Source: Acetobacteraceae bacterium B3987 (lineage in GTDB: Bacteria; Pseudomonadota; Alphaproteobacteria; Acetobacterales; Acetobacteraceae). From it: a DNA stretch of 64,000 nt. Made by a program: the position numbers and the translations under genes. How positions within the stretch are numbered: the stretch's first letter is position 1; the number at the start of each line of letters is the position of its first letter. Where the stretch lies: positions 365,572 to 429,571 of the forward strand of contig JAFNMF010000001.1 of the NCBI GenBank assembly GCA_026537415.1, in the 5' to 3' direction. This document shows, one piece after another, positions 25,760-38,361 of this stretch. Under the pieces are notes generated by a model, which did no database searches, was not told the DNA's origin, and was given only the letters and a program-made list of their open reading frames with translations.

Positions 25760-27637
25760 ATGGCTGATACACCTCACGGCGTCGCTGCGATTCGGAAGGC
25801 CCTGAAGACGATTCCCGACAGCCCCGGCGTATATCGGATGCTCAGTGCGAAGGGTGAGGTGCTTTATGTAGGTAAGGCCCTGAATCTGAAGAAGCGTGTC
25901 ACGTCCTATACACATGTGGCCCGCCTGCCAGAACGGTTGAGGCTCATGGTGTCTCTGACTGTCAGTATGGAGATTGTTGTCACCCGGACCGAAGCCGAGG
26001 CGTTGCTGCTGGAGGCCAACTACATCAAGCGGATGAAGCCTCGCTTCAATATCCTTCTGCGGGACGACAAGAGTTATCCGTGGCTTCTGCTGAGCGGCGA
26101 CCACACTTATCCTCGCTTGATGCGCCAACGGGGAAAACCAGTCAAAGGGGCGACCTATTGGGGGCCATTTGCCTCATCCCGGGCTGTAGATCAGACCATT
26201 CAGGTCATTCAGCGGGCTTTCATGCTGCGGACCTGTACGGACAGCGTGTTTGAATCCCGCACACGGCCCTGCTTGCTCCATCAAATCAAACGCTGTTCTG
26301 CTCCCTGTGCGGACCGCATCAGTCCATCGGAATATCAGGCACTTGTGGACCAAACGAAGGAGTTTCTCAGTGGTGGTGGACGGGAGTTACAGCAACGCCT
26401 GACCGTAGAGATGGAAAAGGCTTCCGAAGAGCTGGCCTTTGAGCGGGCTGCGTTGATTCGGGATCGTATTCGGGGCTTTGCTAATCTCCGGGCATCAGGA
26501 GCGATTAATCCTATCAGTATTCAGGAAGCGGACGTGGTGGCACTCTGGCAGCAGGCGGGGCAGAGCTGCATACAGGTCTTCTTCATCCGTGGAGGACGCA
26601 ATAATGGCAACAGAGCGTTTTATCCCCGGCATGAAGCGGATGCGTCGGCGGCTGATGTTCTGGCGGCCTTTCTGCTTCAGTTCTACGAGGACAAGCAGCC
26701 TCCTTTGCAAATACTGACGAATAGTGAACCCTCCGAACAGCCTTTGCTTGTTGAGGCTCTGAGCCTGCAACGAGGACAGAAGGTGCAGTTGCTTCAGTCT
26801 CAGCGGGGGGAAAAGAAGGCCGTGCTGGATCATGCCATTCTTAATGCCCGTGAAGCTCTGGAACGCCGTCTAGCTGAAACGGCTGGGCAGGCTGTGTTGC
26901 TGGAGAAGGTAGCTGATTTGTTTGACCTGCCCGAACCACCGAAGCGCATTGAGGTTTATGATAACTCGCATCTGATGGGACAGGCTCCCTATGGGGCTAT
27001 GGTGGTCGGTGGCCCGGAAGGTTTCGTCAAGCGGGCTTACAGGAAATTTGCCATTCGTGGGCCAGTAGCACCGGGAGATGATTTCGGCATGATGAAGGAG
27101 GTCATGACTCGCCGTTTTGCTCAGCTGACCCCTGATGATGCAGAGAGCGAAAATTGGCCAGACCTTTTACTGATTGATGGCGGTAAGGGACAGGTACGAG
27201 TCGTAAGAGAGATTCTTGCCGAGCGGGGATTATCCTCCATTCCGGTCGTTGGGATTGCCAAAGGGGTGGATCGCAACGCAGGGCGGGAGTGGTTTTTTGT
27301 GGAAGGAAAAGAGCCGTTCCAGCTGCCTGTTAATGATGCGGTCCTTTATTATCTCCAGAGACTGCGGGACGAGGTGCATCGTTTCGTTATCACCACGCAT
27401 AGGGCGGGGCGGTCTAGAGCGTTGACCCGTTCTGGACTTGATGAGATTCCGGGTGTCGGGCCTGTTCGCAAGAAGGCATTGCTGACCCGTTTCGGTTCTG
27501 CGAGGCAGGTTGGGCAGGCGGCTCTGGAGGAGCTGGAACGTGTACCGGGAATTAATCGTGAAATGGCGCAGGTCATTTATGGATATTTCCATCCAGAATG
27601 GGTAAGAGAACAAAGTGACGTCCTCGAAAATCCCTGA
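25760..27637 (+). CDS. uvrC: UvrABC nuclease subunit C
   Basis: Makes the dual incisions in nucleotide excision repair. The 625-residue protein has the GIY-YIG nuclease domain ([26 protein letters not shown], about 20-50), the four-Cys-like [13 protein letters not shown] region, the UVR motif ([20 protein letters not shown], about 215-235), the RNase H-like 5' nuclease domain with [10 protein letters not shown] and LLIDGGKGQ, and two helix-hairpin-helix motifs at the end ([18 protein letters not shown] and [13 protein letters not shown]). Length is usual. pgsA follows 44 bases later, as in many proteobacteria. Confidence 0.97.
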   Translation: MADTPHGVAAIRKALKTIPDSPGVYRMLSAKGEVLYVGKALNLKKRVTSYTHVARLPERLRLMVSLTVSMEIVVTRTEAEALLLEANYIKRMKPRFNILLRDDKSYPWLLLSGDHTYPRLMRQRGKPVKGATYWGPFASSRAVDQTIQVIQRAFMLRTCTDSVFESRTRPCLLHQIKRCSAPCADRISPSEYQALVDQTKEFLSGGGRELQQRLTVEMEKASEELAFERAALIRDRIRGFANLRASGAINPISIQEADVVALWQQAGQSCIQVFFIRGGRNNGNRAFYPRHEADASAADVLAAFLLQFYEDKQPPLQILTNSEPSEQPLLVEALSLQRGQKVQLLQSQRGEKKAVLDHAILNAREALERRLAETAGQAVLLEKVADLFDLPEPPKRIEVYDNSHLMGQAPYGAMVVGGPEGFVKRAYRKFAIRGPVAPGDDFGMMKEVMTRRFAQLTPDDAESENWPDLLLIDGGKGQVRVVREILAERGLSSIPVVGIAKGVDRNAGREWFFVEGKEPFQLPVNDAVLYYLQRLRDEVHRFVITTHRAGRSRALTRSGLDEIPGVGPVRKKALLTRFGSARQVGQAALEELERVPGINREMAQVIYGYFHPEWVREQSDVLENP

Positions 27638-27681
27638 CTGAGTGTTGTGCGGGGGATGACTTTCCACATTAGGGATATCAG

Positions 27682-28245
27682 GTGATCAATCTTCCCAACC
27701 TTCTCACACTGTTCCGCATACTTGTGATCCCAGTGCTGATCGGGTGTCTCGCAGGTGGTGGCCTGTGGGCGGATCTAGCGTTTCTGCTATATGTGGGTGC
27801 CTGTGTGACTGACTATCTTGATGGTGCCCTTGCCCGTAAGCAGGGGCTGACGTCGGATCTCGGTCGGATGATGGACCCGATTGCAGATAAACTCCTCGTA
27901 GGCGGGTTGCTTCTGGCCCTTGCGGGACTGGGCGGGTTACGTTTCTTTTCGCTATATGCGGCCATTCTCATCATGCTGAGGGAAATCATGATCAGCGGGT
28001 TGCGGGAATATATGGCGTCCCGGAATGAGACGATCCCTTCCACCCGTTTGGCGAAATGGAAGACAGGCATGCAGATGGTGGCAATAGGGTTCCTTATTCT
28101 GGGGCAGGGAGATTCAGGTGCTTACCATGACGTAACATGGTGTTTCGGCGTGATCGGGGCCGTGTTGCTTTGGCTGTCCGTCATTCCGACGCTTGTGACG
28201 GGGATGGAATATCTTAGAGCGACCGTAGCGCGAATACGGAGGTAG
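27682..28245 (+). CDS. pgsA: CDP-diacylglycerol-glycerol-3-phosphate 3-phosphatidyltransferase
   Basis: Makes phosphatidylglycerol phosphate, the committed step to phosphatidylglycerol and cardiolipin, in the inner membrane. The 187-residue protein has four hydrophobic segments and the CDP-alcohol phosphotransferase motif DYLDGALARKQGLTSDLGRM continuing to MDPIAD, with the three Asp residues in register. It starts NLPNLLTLFRILVIP like other PgsA proteins. The start is a GTG at 27682 with AGGGA six bases upstream. It follows uvrC closely, so the two are probably co-transcribed. Confidence 0.94.
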   Translation: MINLPNLLTLFRILVIPVLIGCLAGGGLWADLAFLLYVGACVTDYLDGALARKQGLTSDLGRMMDPIADKLLVGGLLLALAGLGGLRFFSLYAAILIMLREIMISGLREYMASRNETIPSTRLAKWKTGMQMVAIGFLILGQGDSGAYHDVTWCFGVIGAVLLWLSVIPTLVTGMEYLRATVARIRR

Positions 28246-28339
28246 GATACTGTGAGGTATCTGATGGCTCTGGAAGATGGTGACGTAAGCGGGTTAAGCT
28301 TTCCCGGGGACGGGTTGTGATGATTGTAAAGGGTGAGGC

Positions 28340-29674
28340 ATGAAAAGCAGAGAAGGCAAAATAAAGAGGGCAGGTGCTGTCATGTCCTTCTTTGCGGTGG
28401 GATGTACCAGTTTTTCGGTCAGCTGTACGGATCTGGATAGACATCTGCACAATACCATCAACCCGTTTGGTAATCCGAATACGCCGGATGCCCGGAGTGA
28501 AACGACTCAGCGCATTCAGGGTGCAAAGGCCAGCACAATGCCTCTTCTTCCCGAAGAGGGGGATGTCTGGCCGGGGCAGCCAGAGCCTGTGCCTAGTCTT
28601 CAGGATGTCAGCCGGTCTGATGCTCATTTTGTTGCAAAATGGGAGAAGGCTCGTCCGCAGCTTGATGCCGATTTGCGTCAGCAGTTGAATGACGGGCAGG
28701 GCATAAGTGTCGGGGAGGATGTCGGCAAGCGGTATGGTTCTGGCCGGGATGTGATGCCCATTGGTCAGCCTATTCCTTCCCATGTGAAGGACAATGCCCC
28801 TCCTTACATGGAGCCTACGAATAAGGGTGTCGTGACCATTCCTAATGGTGATGGCACCGATACGCTTATTGCACCTGATGGTAGTGTAAAGATTGTCAGT
28901 GCAGGTAAGGCGTCCTTGTATAAGAATGCCAGAACATTCGGGCATAATCATCCTTCGGAGGAGCAGACACAGGAGACTCAGGCCGAGGTCGAAAAGGCAC
29001 CAGCAGCAGAGCCGCAGCCTTCTGTTCAGAAGGAGCCGGTTGTTACGGAGGTCCCACGGCCGCAGCCGAAGGTTGAGAGGCCGCCGGAGCCACAGCCTCC
29101 CGTGCATGAAGCTCCGCCTGCTAGGGAGGTGCCACACCCTCAGCCGAAGGTTGAAGCCCCGCATGAGGTACAGAAGCACATCGTACACGAGGCCCCGCCT
29201 GCTAGGGAGGTGCCTCACCCGCAGCGGCCTGAGGCCCATGTCGTGATACCGCCGCCTGTGGTGCCTAGTGCGCCGATTGTGCCAGAGCCGTCTCCGAAGC
29301 AGCCTGACGTGGAAACTCCTCCTGCCAAGCATCACTCCAAAAAGCATAAGGACAAGGCTGCGGCTGAATCTGCACCTCGGCATAAATATGATGAGGCAGC
29401 TGTTGATGCGGCTCAGCCGGTGGTGGAGTCATCTCATGCTCATAAACCGCAGCATCATAAGCCGGTCCGTGAACATGAAGCTGTGGCGGCGACTGGACGG
29501 CACCATAAGGCGTCTCAGCGGCCTACAGAGGCACCAGTCAAGAAAGAACGTCACCATACGCATCAGAAGAAGCATGATGGTGAGTTTGTGGATGCGTTGG
29601 GGCTTGAAACCTCTCCGCGGTCTCATCGGTCCCACAAGAGTGATGGTGTGTATCAATTTGACTGGGATAAATGA
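28340..29674 (+). CDS. Proline- and histidine-rich repeat protein of unknown function, possible lipoprotein
   Basis: A 444-residue protein I do not recognise. The N-terminus (MKSREGKIKRAGAVMSFFAV then GC) resembles a lipoprotein signal with a non-ideal lipobox, so export to the envelope is plausible. Residues 30-210 look moderately structured, with a short repeat-like VTIPNGDGTDTLIAPDGSVKIVS. From about 215 the sequence is Pro/Glu/Val rich with the 13-residue unit HEAPPAREVPHPQ present twice and related EVPRPQPKVE units; after 330 it turns into Lys/His-rich stretches such as KHHSKKHKDK and KKERHHTHQKKH. Such a tail could span the envelope or bind peptidoglycan or metals, but this is inference. 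GGTGAGG precedes the ATG. It follows pgsA on the same strand. Confidence 0.75.
   Translation: MKSREGKIKRAGAVMSFFAVGCTSFSVSCTDLDRHLHNTINPFGNPNTPDARSETTQRIQGAKASTMPLLPEEGDVWPGQPEPVPSLQDVSRSDAHFVAKWEKARPQLDADLRQQLNDGQGISVGEDVGKRYGSGRDVMPIGQPIPSHVKDNAPPYMEPTNKGVVTIPNGDGTDTLIAPDGSVKIVSAGKASLYKNARTFGHNHPSEEQTQETQAEVEKAPAAEPQPSVQKEPVVTEVPRPQPKVERPPEPQPPVHEAPPAREVPHPQPKVEAPHEVQKHIVHEAPPAREVPHPQRPEAHVVIPPPVVPSAPIVPEPSPKQPDVETPPAKHHSKKHKDKAAAESAPRHKYDEAAVDAAQPVVESSHAHKPQHHKPVREHEAVAATGRHHKASQRPTEAPVKKERHHTHQKKHDGEFVDALGLETSPRSHRSHKSDGVYQFDWDK
29105..29224 (+). repeat. In-gene direct repeat encoding HEAPPAREVPHPQ twice
   Basis: Two 39-base copies (29105-29143 and 29186-29224) lie 81 bases apart, exactly 27 codons, and share an identical 20-base core that includes CCTGCTAGGGAGGTG. 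A related EVPRPQPKVE unit lies just upstream. They expand the Pro-rich segment of the unknown protein. Confidence 0.85.
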
Positions 29675-29720
29675 GTTCAGCCTTGCAATAAAACGAACAT
29701 AATCTGCCTCAATGAGCTAT

Positions 29721-29818
29721 CCTGAGTCGGAAAGGACTTGACCTGAAAGGCTCAAGGTATCATTGTCCGGCTCAGGTATAGGGGATGTGCTGCTCCGACA
29801 CTGATGAAGCAGCGTCCC
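29721..29818 (+). ncRNA. Candidate structured leader of rpmG
   Basis: Two strong stem-loops follow each other. The first pairs CCTGAGTCGGA (29721-29731) with TCCGGCTCAGG (29766-29776) over 11 bp with one G-U, and encloses CTTGACC paired with GG-c-TCAAG (29737-29756). The second pairs GGGA and TGCTGCT (29782-29785, 29788-29794) with AGCAGCG and TCCC (29808-29818). TGCTGC can instead pair with GCAGCA at 29827-29832, close to the rpmG ribosome site. No T-run follows either hairpin. A leader that controls L33 synthesis is one reading; a separate small RNA is another. Confidence 0.45.
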
Positions 29819-29845
29819 ATCATGCGGCAGCAGTCCGAGGGTAAT

Positions 29846-30013
29846 ATGGCCAAGACAAACGTAATCATGATCCGTCTCGTTTCTTCTGCAGATACGGGCT
29901 ATTTCTATGTCACGAAGAAGAATGCTCGTACGGCAACGGGGAAGATGGAAGTACGCAAGTATGACCCGGTCGTGCGTAAGCACGTTGTCTTCCGTGAGGC
30001 AAAGATCAAGTAA
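29846..30013 (+). CDS. rpmG: 50S ribosomal protein L33
   Basis: A 55-residue ribosomal protein beginning [23 protein letters not shown] and ending in [18 protein letters not shown], which is the L33 pattern of alphaproteobacteria. The zinc-binding Cys pairs are absent, so this is the zinc-independent form. GAGGG lies five bases before the ATG at 29846; the frame is open upstream but those residues are not L33-like. A strong terminator follows. Confidence 0.96.
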   Translation: MAKTNVIMIRLVSSADTGYFYVTKKNARTATGKMEVRKYDPVVRKHVVFREAKIK

Positions 30014-30038
30014 TCATCAGACGTTCTGATGAACAAGA

Positions 30039-30066
30039 AAAGCGGCCTCTAAGGCCGCTTTTTTTT
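30039..30066 (+). terminator. Intrinsic terminator of rpmG
   Basis: AAGCGGCCT (30040-30048) pairs perfectly with AGGCCGCTT (30052-30060) across a three-base loop and runs into eight T. Confidence 0.93.
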
Positions 30067-30130
30067 ATGTCCGACTAGGTAGGGGCAGGGTTAGCAAAGG
30101 GGCTAAAGCTCCAAGCAGCCTTTCCTGTCT

Positions 30131-30454
30131 TCAGTAGAGAGAATTTTTCTCGCCGTAGGGGATGATCAAATCACCTTTCCGGCTACTATTGAGCATCACA
30201 CGGCTTCGCTCATCCAGCATATCCGGGTCGAGAGCCTTTTCATTTAAGGCCGTGACACGTCGACGCCATATGTCTTGTTCCTTATGGGCATCTGCCAAAG
30301 CAGATTGTGCCTCTGCCTGAAGTTTTTTCTGGTGCTGATAGGCCTCAATACCAAGATTGCCATGTAGTGCATTCCAGATGAAATAAACTGTCAGCAGCAG
30401 AAAGAGGAGTGGGGCGAACACGGCACCCAGTCCACGCCGTAGCAGAGCGATCAT
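30131..30454 (-). CDS. FtsB/DivIC-like septum formation initiator
   Basis: A 107-residue bitopic membrane protein. One transmembrane helix (APLLFLLLTVYFIWNALHG, about residues 14-32) is followed by a heptad-like coiled coil (IEAYQHQKKLQAEAQSALADAHKEQDIWRRRVTAL) and a C-terminal DPDMLDERSRVMLN segment, which is the FtsB/DivIC plan. Such proteins link FtsL and FtsQ in the divisome. The family usually sits between eno and pdhA in alphaproteobacteria; here it is downstream of eno on the same strand but separated by a terminator, and the pdh genes have moved. Confidence 0.85.
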   Translation of the reverse strand: MIALLRRGLGAVFAPLLFLLLTVYFIWNALHGNLGIEAYQHQKKLQAEAQSALADAHKEQDIWRRRVTALNEKALDPDMLDERSRVMLNSSRKGDLIIPYGEKNSLY

Positions 30455-30480
30455 GCAGTGGCTCCTCGAGCATTATGGGT

Positions 30481-30497
30481 ATTCAGCTATACTGAAT
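30481..30497. promoter_or_regulatory. Palindrome upstream of the FtsB-like gene
   Basis: ATTCAG and CTGAAT form a perfect inverted repeat around CTATA, 27 bases before the start codon. It could be an operator or a hairpin in the leader. No regulator is suggested by the sequence. Confidence 0.35.
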
Positions 30498-30576
30498 CAC
30501 CATTTATAGGCGGTTCAGCTGGAGAGGCAAGCTATGCGATAGGGCTGTCGGTAATAAAATCTGGGAAGAGGGCATG

Positions 30577-30614
30577 AAAAAAGCCCCCACCTGTTTCCAG
30601 ATGGGGGCTTTTTT
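30577..30614 (-). terminator. Intrinsic terminator of eno
   Basis: A perfect 13-bp stem (AAAAAAGCCCCCA at 30577-30589 with TGGGGGCTTTTTT at 30602-30614) lies 40 bases after the eno stop. The T-run serves the minus strand. Confidence 0.92.
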
Positions 30615-30653
30615 GTGAGCAGACCAGCCTTATAGCCGGTCTGTTACCCGTAA

Positions 30654-31976
<1,323 letters not shown>

Positions 31977-32050
31977 CTATTATCGGATAACAGCCTGGAT
32001 CCGCTTTCGCTCTATTTCAGTCTCAAAATACGCGCCTGAGGTCAATTAAG

Positions 32051-32533
32051 ATGCGACAATTTCCTGTCACAGCTGCCATGCTTATTGCGCTTGGCGGCGT
32101 TTTTCCCTTTTTCGTGGGGGGCTGGCTGTTTCTGGCTGGAGTGCTGACATCATTACCCCATCTCAGCCTCATTCTTTTGAGCTATGGGGGGTGTCTGCTG
32201 TCTTTCTACGGGGCTGTGCAATGGGGGTTACTGGCCAGTAAGCCTACAATCATCCTGCCGAGGGGAGAAGGGCAGCGGAATGGCCGAGCCGTTCTTCTAG
32301 GGGCATTTGCTTTTTTGTGGGGGTGGTTGTCTCTTTGTGCCGGCCTGCTGGGGAATTTGCGGCTCGGCTTCGGGCTGGAAGTGATTGGTTTTGCAGGCAT
32401 CTTTGCTCTGGAACGAATCGCTAACCGTTATGGTGATTTGCCACCTGGTTATTTCATGGTCAGGGCAGTCAGTACCGGGCTATGTGTGATTGGTTTTCTG
32501 CTTGCTCTGCTATCGCCACAGGGCCAGTTTTAG
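32051..32533 (+). CDS. DUF3429 membrane protein
   Basis: A 160-residue protein with five likely transmembrane helices, matching the DUF3429 (TMEM69-like) family: it has ALGGVFPFFVGG, LLSYGGCLLSFYGAVQWG and the late LGFGLEVIGFAG region. The function of the family is not known. It lies on the plus strand between kdsA and eno, which are both on the minus strand, breaking the usual kdsA-eno run. It is divergent from eno with 113 bases between, and convergent with kdsA. Confidence 0.75.
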   Translation: MRQFPVTAAMLIALGGVFPFFVGGWLFLAGVLTSLPHLSLILLSYGGCLLSFYGAVQWGLLASKPTIILPRGEGQRNGRAVLLGAFAFLWGWLSLCAGLLGNLRLGFGLEVIGFAGIFALERIANRYGDLPPGYFMVRAVSTGLCVIGFLLALLSPQGQF

Positions 32534-32554
32534 AACTGGGGGAAGGGCCTCTAT

Positions 32555-35028
<2,474 letters not shown>

Positions 35029-35092
35029 TTATATAGTGAAGAGGGGGGGAAGGGGAAGCAGATTATGCGCTCTGCTTCCCATGAAAAATGGA

Positions 35093-35422
35093 TCAGGGAT
35101 GCTGTGGTGTCTGCGGGGCGGCAGGAGCGGTCGTACCGGCAGGCTGGCTGACAGGCGGCTGCGCCAGAATGTCACGGCCTGAACCCCCGCTGGAGGCTCC
35201 ACGGTTCAGAACGGCCAAGCAGAGGCAGAGAATCATGAAGATGGCAGCCAGCACGGCCGTGCTGCGGGTCAGCAGGGTCGCCGTACCACGGCCAGACATG
35301 AAGGAACCAAGCCCTTGACTGCTGCCAACGCCAAGACCACCGCCTTCGCTACGCTGGATCAGGATAACGCCGATAAGGGCCAGGGCAACCAGAACAGTGA
35401 GAATAAGCAGTAAGGTGGTCAT
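35093..35422 (-). CDS. secG: Preprotein translocase subunit SecG
   Basis: A 109-residue inner membrane protein of the Sec translocon. Two hydrophobic helices (LLLILTVLVALALIGVILIQ, about 3-22, and TRSTAVLAAIFMILCLCLAVL, about 52-72) flank the conserved loop QRSEGGGLG and the cytosolic GLGSFMSGRGTATLLTRSTA segment. A Pro/Ala/Thr-rich tail (about 25 residues) closes it. It sits between tpiA (18 bases) and pyrG, the standard alphaproteobacterial order. Confidence 0.96.
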   Translation of the reverse strand: MTTLLLILTVLVALALIGVILIQRSEGGGLGVGSSQGLGSFMSGRGTATLLTRSTAVLAAIFMILCLCLAVLNRGASSGGSGRDILAQPPVSQPAGTTAPAAPQTPQHP

Positions 35423-35440
35423 GCAGTCAGGTCCAACAGG

Positions 35441-36235
35441 TTATGGGGAAGGCTGAGACGCAGTCGCTTCAGCCGCAGCACCAATAATATCCAGGAAGCT
35501 TTGTGCCTCAAGGCTGGCACTGCCGACAAGCACCCCATCCACTGCCTCTATGGACATAATGGAGGGAGCCTGAACGGAAGTTACAGACCCGCCATACAGG
35601 ACCGGAACACGAATGTCATCCGTCATAAGCCTCATTGGCAGCAGGGCACGGATCAGCTGTAGCTTTCTTTGAAGCTCCTCCTGTGAAGGTGTGATGCCGC
35701 TGCCGATGGCCCAGACCGGCTCGTAGGCTAGGATTCCACGGAAGCCCCGTGTCAGTGAACCTTCAATCTGGGTGGAAAGCACACTGGCTGCCCGTCCTTC
35801 ATTCCGTTCTGCCAGATGCTCGCCGATACAGACAATCGGCGTAATCCCGGCTGCTGTGGCCGCTTTGACCTTCTGGCGGATGATGGCATCGGTTTCACCA
35901 TGGTTCTGGCGTCGTTCCGAGTGGCCAAGAATGACATAACGTGCCCCGAGATCGCGAATCATAGGGGCGGAAATATCCCCAGTGAAGGGCCCTGAAGATG
36001 CCGGATAACAGTCCTGTGCCCCCATAGCTAGCTGTTCATGGGGCAGGCAAACCTCCCGCAATGCCTGATGGACACCATCAAGCTGCGTAAAGGGAGGACA
36101 GATAATGGTGTGAAGGTGGGATGGCGGTGGTGTGTCCTTCAAGGCATGGGCGATATCCCGTGCGAGCTGGAGGCCGTGCTCGTGGCGAGCCTGCATTTTC
36201 CAGTTCCCAATGACGAATTTGGGTACGGTGCTCAT
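35441..36235 (-). CDS. tpiA: Triosephosphate isomerase
   Basis: Interconverts dihydroxyacetone phosphate and glyceraldehyde-3-phosphate. The 264-residue protein has the catalytic Lys in IGNWKM, His in ILGHSERR, Glu in ILAYEPVWAIG, and the phosphate loop in VLYGGSV. The ATG at 36235 follows GGAGAG by five to six bases and gives the expected start (STVPKFVIGNWKM); an upstream ATG at 36274 adds 13 residues. It heads the tpiA-secG-pyrG-kdsA run and is divergent from the foldase gene. Confidence 0.97.
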   Translation of the reverse strand: MSTVPKFVIGNWKMQARHEHGLQLARDIAHALKDTPPPSHLHTIICPPFTQLDGVHQALREVCLPHEQLAMGAQDCYPASSGPFTGDISAPMIRDLGARYVILGHSERRQNHGETDAIIRQKVKAATAAGITPIVCIGEHLAERNEGRAASVLSTQIEGSLTRGFRGILAYEPVWAIGSGITPSQEELQRKLQLIRALLPMRLMTDDIRVPVLYGGSVTSVQAPSIMSIEAVDGVLVGSASLEAQSFLDIIGAAAEATASQPSP

Positions 36236-36393
36236 TCTGCTCTCCCCGGTCGGCACGATGTATCCACTGCACATGGGCAGAGAAGGGACACGCCGTGCTG
36301 GTCAATCTGTGTCGGCATCTCTATGCTGGGGCAGCTTAGCGGGTTTTCCCGGCTAATGCTATTCTACCATCAGTAAAGTGATATGCGCCTTCG

Positions 36394-38361
36394 ATGATTA
36401 CTGCCCTGCGTCATTTCCTGGTTGACTCCTGGCTCGGCCGGGTGATCGCCCTTGTGGTTTTTGTTTCCTTTGTTGTGCTGGGAGGCACCTTTTTCGGCAT
36501 AGGCGGCGGGATGGCCGGTCTGGGTGGTGATACCGTAGTGCAGATCGGGTCCCGCAAGATTACGCCCGTTGAGTTTCAGAAAGCCATTCAGAGACAGGTT
36601 GCCTATTCCATTCAGCAGAATGGTGGTGCGGCTGAGTTTTTGAAGACCCCAGAGGGGCGGCAGGAAATTGGGCATGCGGCCCTGCGTAACCTCATTCTTG
36701 TTCATGAGGGTGAGTTGGCCGGGGAGCGCAATGGCCTCAACCCGAGTGATGAGACGATTCGTAGGGTTGTGTTTGCTATGCCTGATTTTCAGGACCCTAG
36801 CGGCAGGTTTGATCCCAAGAAGATGGATGAGGTGCTCAAGAACAACAATCTCAGCCATCAGACTCTGGCGGAAGAAACGCGGCGTATGATTTACGGCAGC
36901 GCAACCATGTTCGCTTTTGGTAAGTCTGTGCAGCCCCCAGCGCAGGAATTGGATTGGCTGGTGAATTACATTGGTCATGGTCAGGTGGTGGATATGGTGC
37001 GTCTGCCGTTCTCTCTGGGAGAGGTTACTGACCAGCCGACTGATGAGCAGCTGAAACGCTATTACCAGAATCACCTCTGGCAATTCCGTCAACCGGAATA
37101 TCGTCATGCCCGTATTGTGGTGATGACGGCAGGCAGCGTGGCAAAAACACTCCAGATTTCTGATGAAGACCTACAGGCATCTTACAAAATGAAGATACAG
37201 GACCCTGCTGAAGCCGCTCGTTATAATAGCCCTGAGCTGCGCTCTGTTGAGGTTCTGGCTGTGACGGATGAAGCCACGGCTGACCGGATTGCAGCGGCAT
37301 GGCAGAAGGGAGAGTCTTGGGCGGGGCTGCAAAAGCAGTATCCCAAAGCTATTCCGGCGACATTGAATGATGCCCGCCTGACGGACCTGCCCGATGCAGC
37401 CTTGGGGAAGGCGGTTTTTGAGACACAGGAAGGGCACGTGTCCGCCCCTGTCCATACAGCAGCAGGCTGGAGCGTGGTGCATGTCTTGTCCGTCAAGCCA
37501 GCAAAACACGCCAGTTTTGACAGTTTGAAAGACAGCATCCGTGAAGATCTGGCTAATGAGCGGGCAAGCTCCATGTTGAAAGATCGTCAGAGAGCGTTTG
37601 AGGAAGCTGTGGCTGGTTCTGTGACGCTGGATAAAGTTCCTGCGGATATTGGGGCGTTCCCGCTCGAGGGCAGCCTTGATGCTCACGGTAACCTGCCGGG
37701 TGGCGAGCCTGCCCCTCTGCCGGGAGATGGGACTCTGCGTCAGGCCCTGATAGAGCAGGTCTTCAGCCAGAAGAAGGATGAGCCTCCGCATGTTGTGACT
37801 GAGCCTGATGGCAGTGCTTTCGCTGTGCTGGTGGATGATATCACACCGGGCAAGCAGGAGCCTTATGAGAGCGTACAGCAGGCCGTGAAGGATGCATGGC
37901 TGGCTGATGCTCGGAAACACGCCACGGAACAGCGGGCAACAGCTCTGTATCAACAGGCGAAGAAGGAGGGGTTGCGTCAGGCTCTGGCTGGGCAGAAAGA
38001 AGAGGCTATGCTTCAGAAGGACGAGCATTTCTCTCGTCTGCAGTTGCGGAATGACGTGCCAGCTCTCATTCTCAGAGCAGCCCTTGAACAGAAACAGGGG
38101 CAGACGGCCATGCTTCAGGAGGGGGATGGTTACTGGCTGGTCAATGTGACGGGTAGCTATGAGGAATCACCGACTCTGATTCAGGCCATTCGGCAGCAGC
38201 AGGCCGCTCGTATGGCAGGGGCCTATCGCAATGACCTTCAGGAAACACTGGGCATGTCCTATACCCGTGTGGCTCCGCCCCGTCATTTCAACGCAACCCT
38301 GTTCAATGATGTCAATGAGAGGGTACTCAGCATGATTTCAGGAAGGCTAGGCCAGCAGTGA
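36394..38361 (+). CDS. PpiD/SurA-type periplasmic foldase (peptidyl-prolyl isomerase family)
   Basis: A 655-residue membrane-anchored chaperone. One N-terminal transmembrane helix (VIALVVFVSFVVLGGTFFGI, about 17-36) is followed by a SurA-N-like domain (VVQIGSRKITPVEFQKAIQRQV to about 200) and a degenerate PPIC region near 250-380 with SVEVLAVTDE, GHVSAPVHTAAGWSVVHVLSV. This order matches PpiD, which assists newly secreted proteins next to the Sec translocon. Divergence from tpiA and a four-base overlap (GTGA) with trpE match other alphaproteobacteria. Isomerase activity is doubtful because the parvulin core is weakly conserved. Confidence 0.85.
   Translation: MITALRHFLVDSWLGRVIALVVFVSFVVLGGTFFGIGGGMAGLGGDTVVQIGSRKITPVEFQKAIQRQVAYSIQQNGGAAEFLKTPEGRQEIGHAALRNLILVHEGELAGERNGLNPSDETIRRVVFAMPDFQDPSGRFDPKKMDEVLKNNNLSHQTLAEETRRMIYGSATMFAFGKSVQPPAQELDWLVNYIGHGQVVDMVRLPFSLGEVTDQPTDEQLKRYYQNHLWQFRQPEYRHARIVVMTAGSVAKTLQISDEDLQASYKMKIQDPAEAARYNSPELRSVEVLAVTDEATADRIAAAWQKGESWAGLQKQYPKAIPATLNDARLTDLPDAALGKAVFETQEGHVSAPVHTAAGWSVVHVLSVKPAKHASFDSLKDSIREDLANERASSMLKDRQRAFEEAVAGSVTLDKVPADIGAFPLEGSLDAHGNLPGGEPAPLPGDGTLRQALIEQVFSQKKDEPPHVVTEPDGSAFAVLVDDITPGKQEPYESVQQAVKDAWLADARKHATEQRATALYQQAKKEGLRQALAGQKEEAMLQKDEHFSRLQLRNDVPALILRAALEQKQGQTAMLQEGDGYWLVNVTGSYEESPTLIQAIRQQQAARMAGAYRNDLQETLGMSYTRVAPPRHFNATLFNDVNERVLSMISGRLGQQ

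Noticed and set aside
28214-29383. A 389-codon Arg/Leu-rich frame antisense to the Pro/His-rich protein
   Set aside because: Its repeats are the reverse complement of the Pro-rich repeat; the sense frame has a ribosome site and signal-like start.
29766-29818. Possible 4.5S (SRP) RNA because of an AAGCAGC stretch
   Set aside because: The conserved SRP apical sequence with its GGAA loop is absent.
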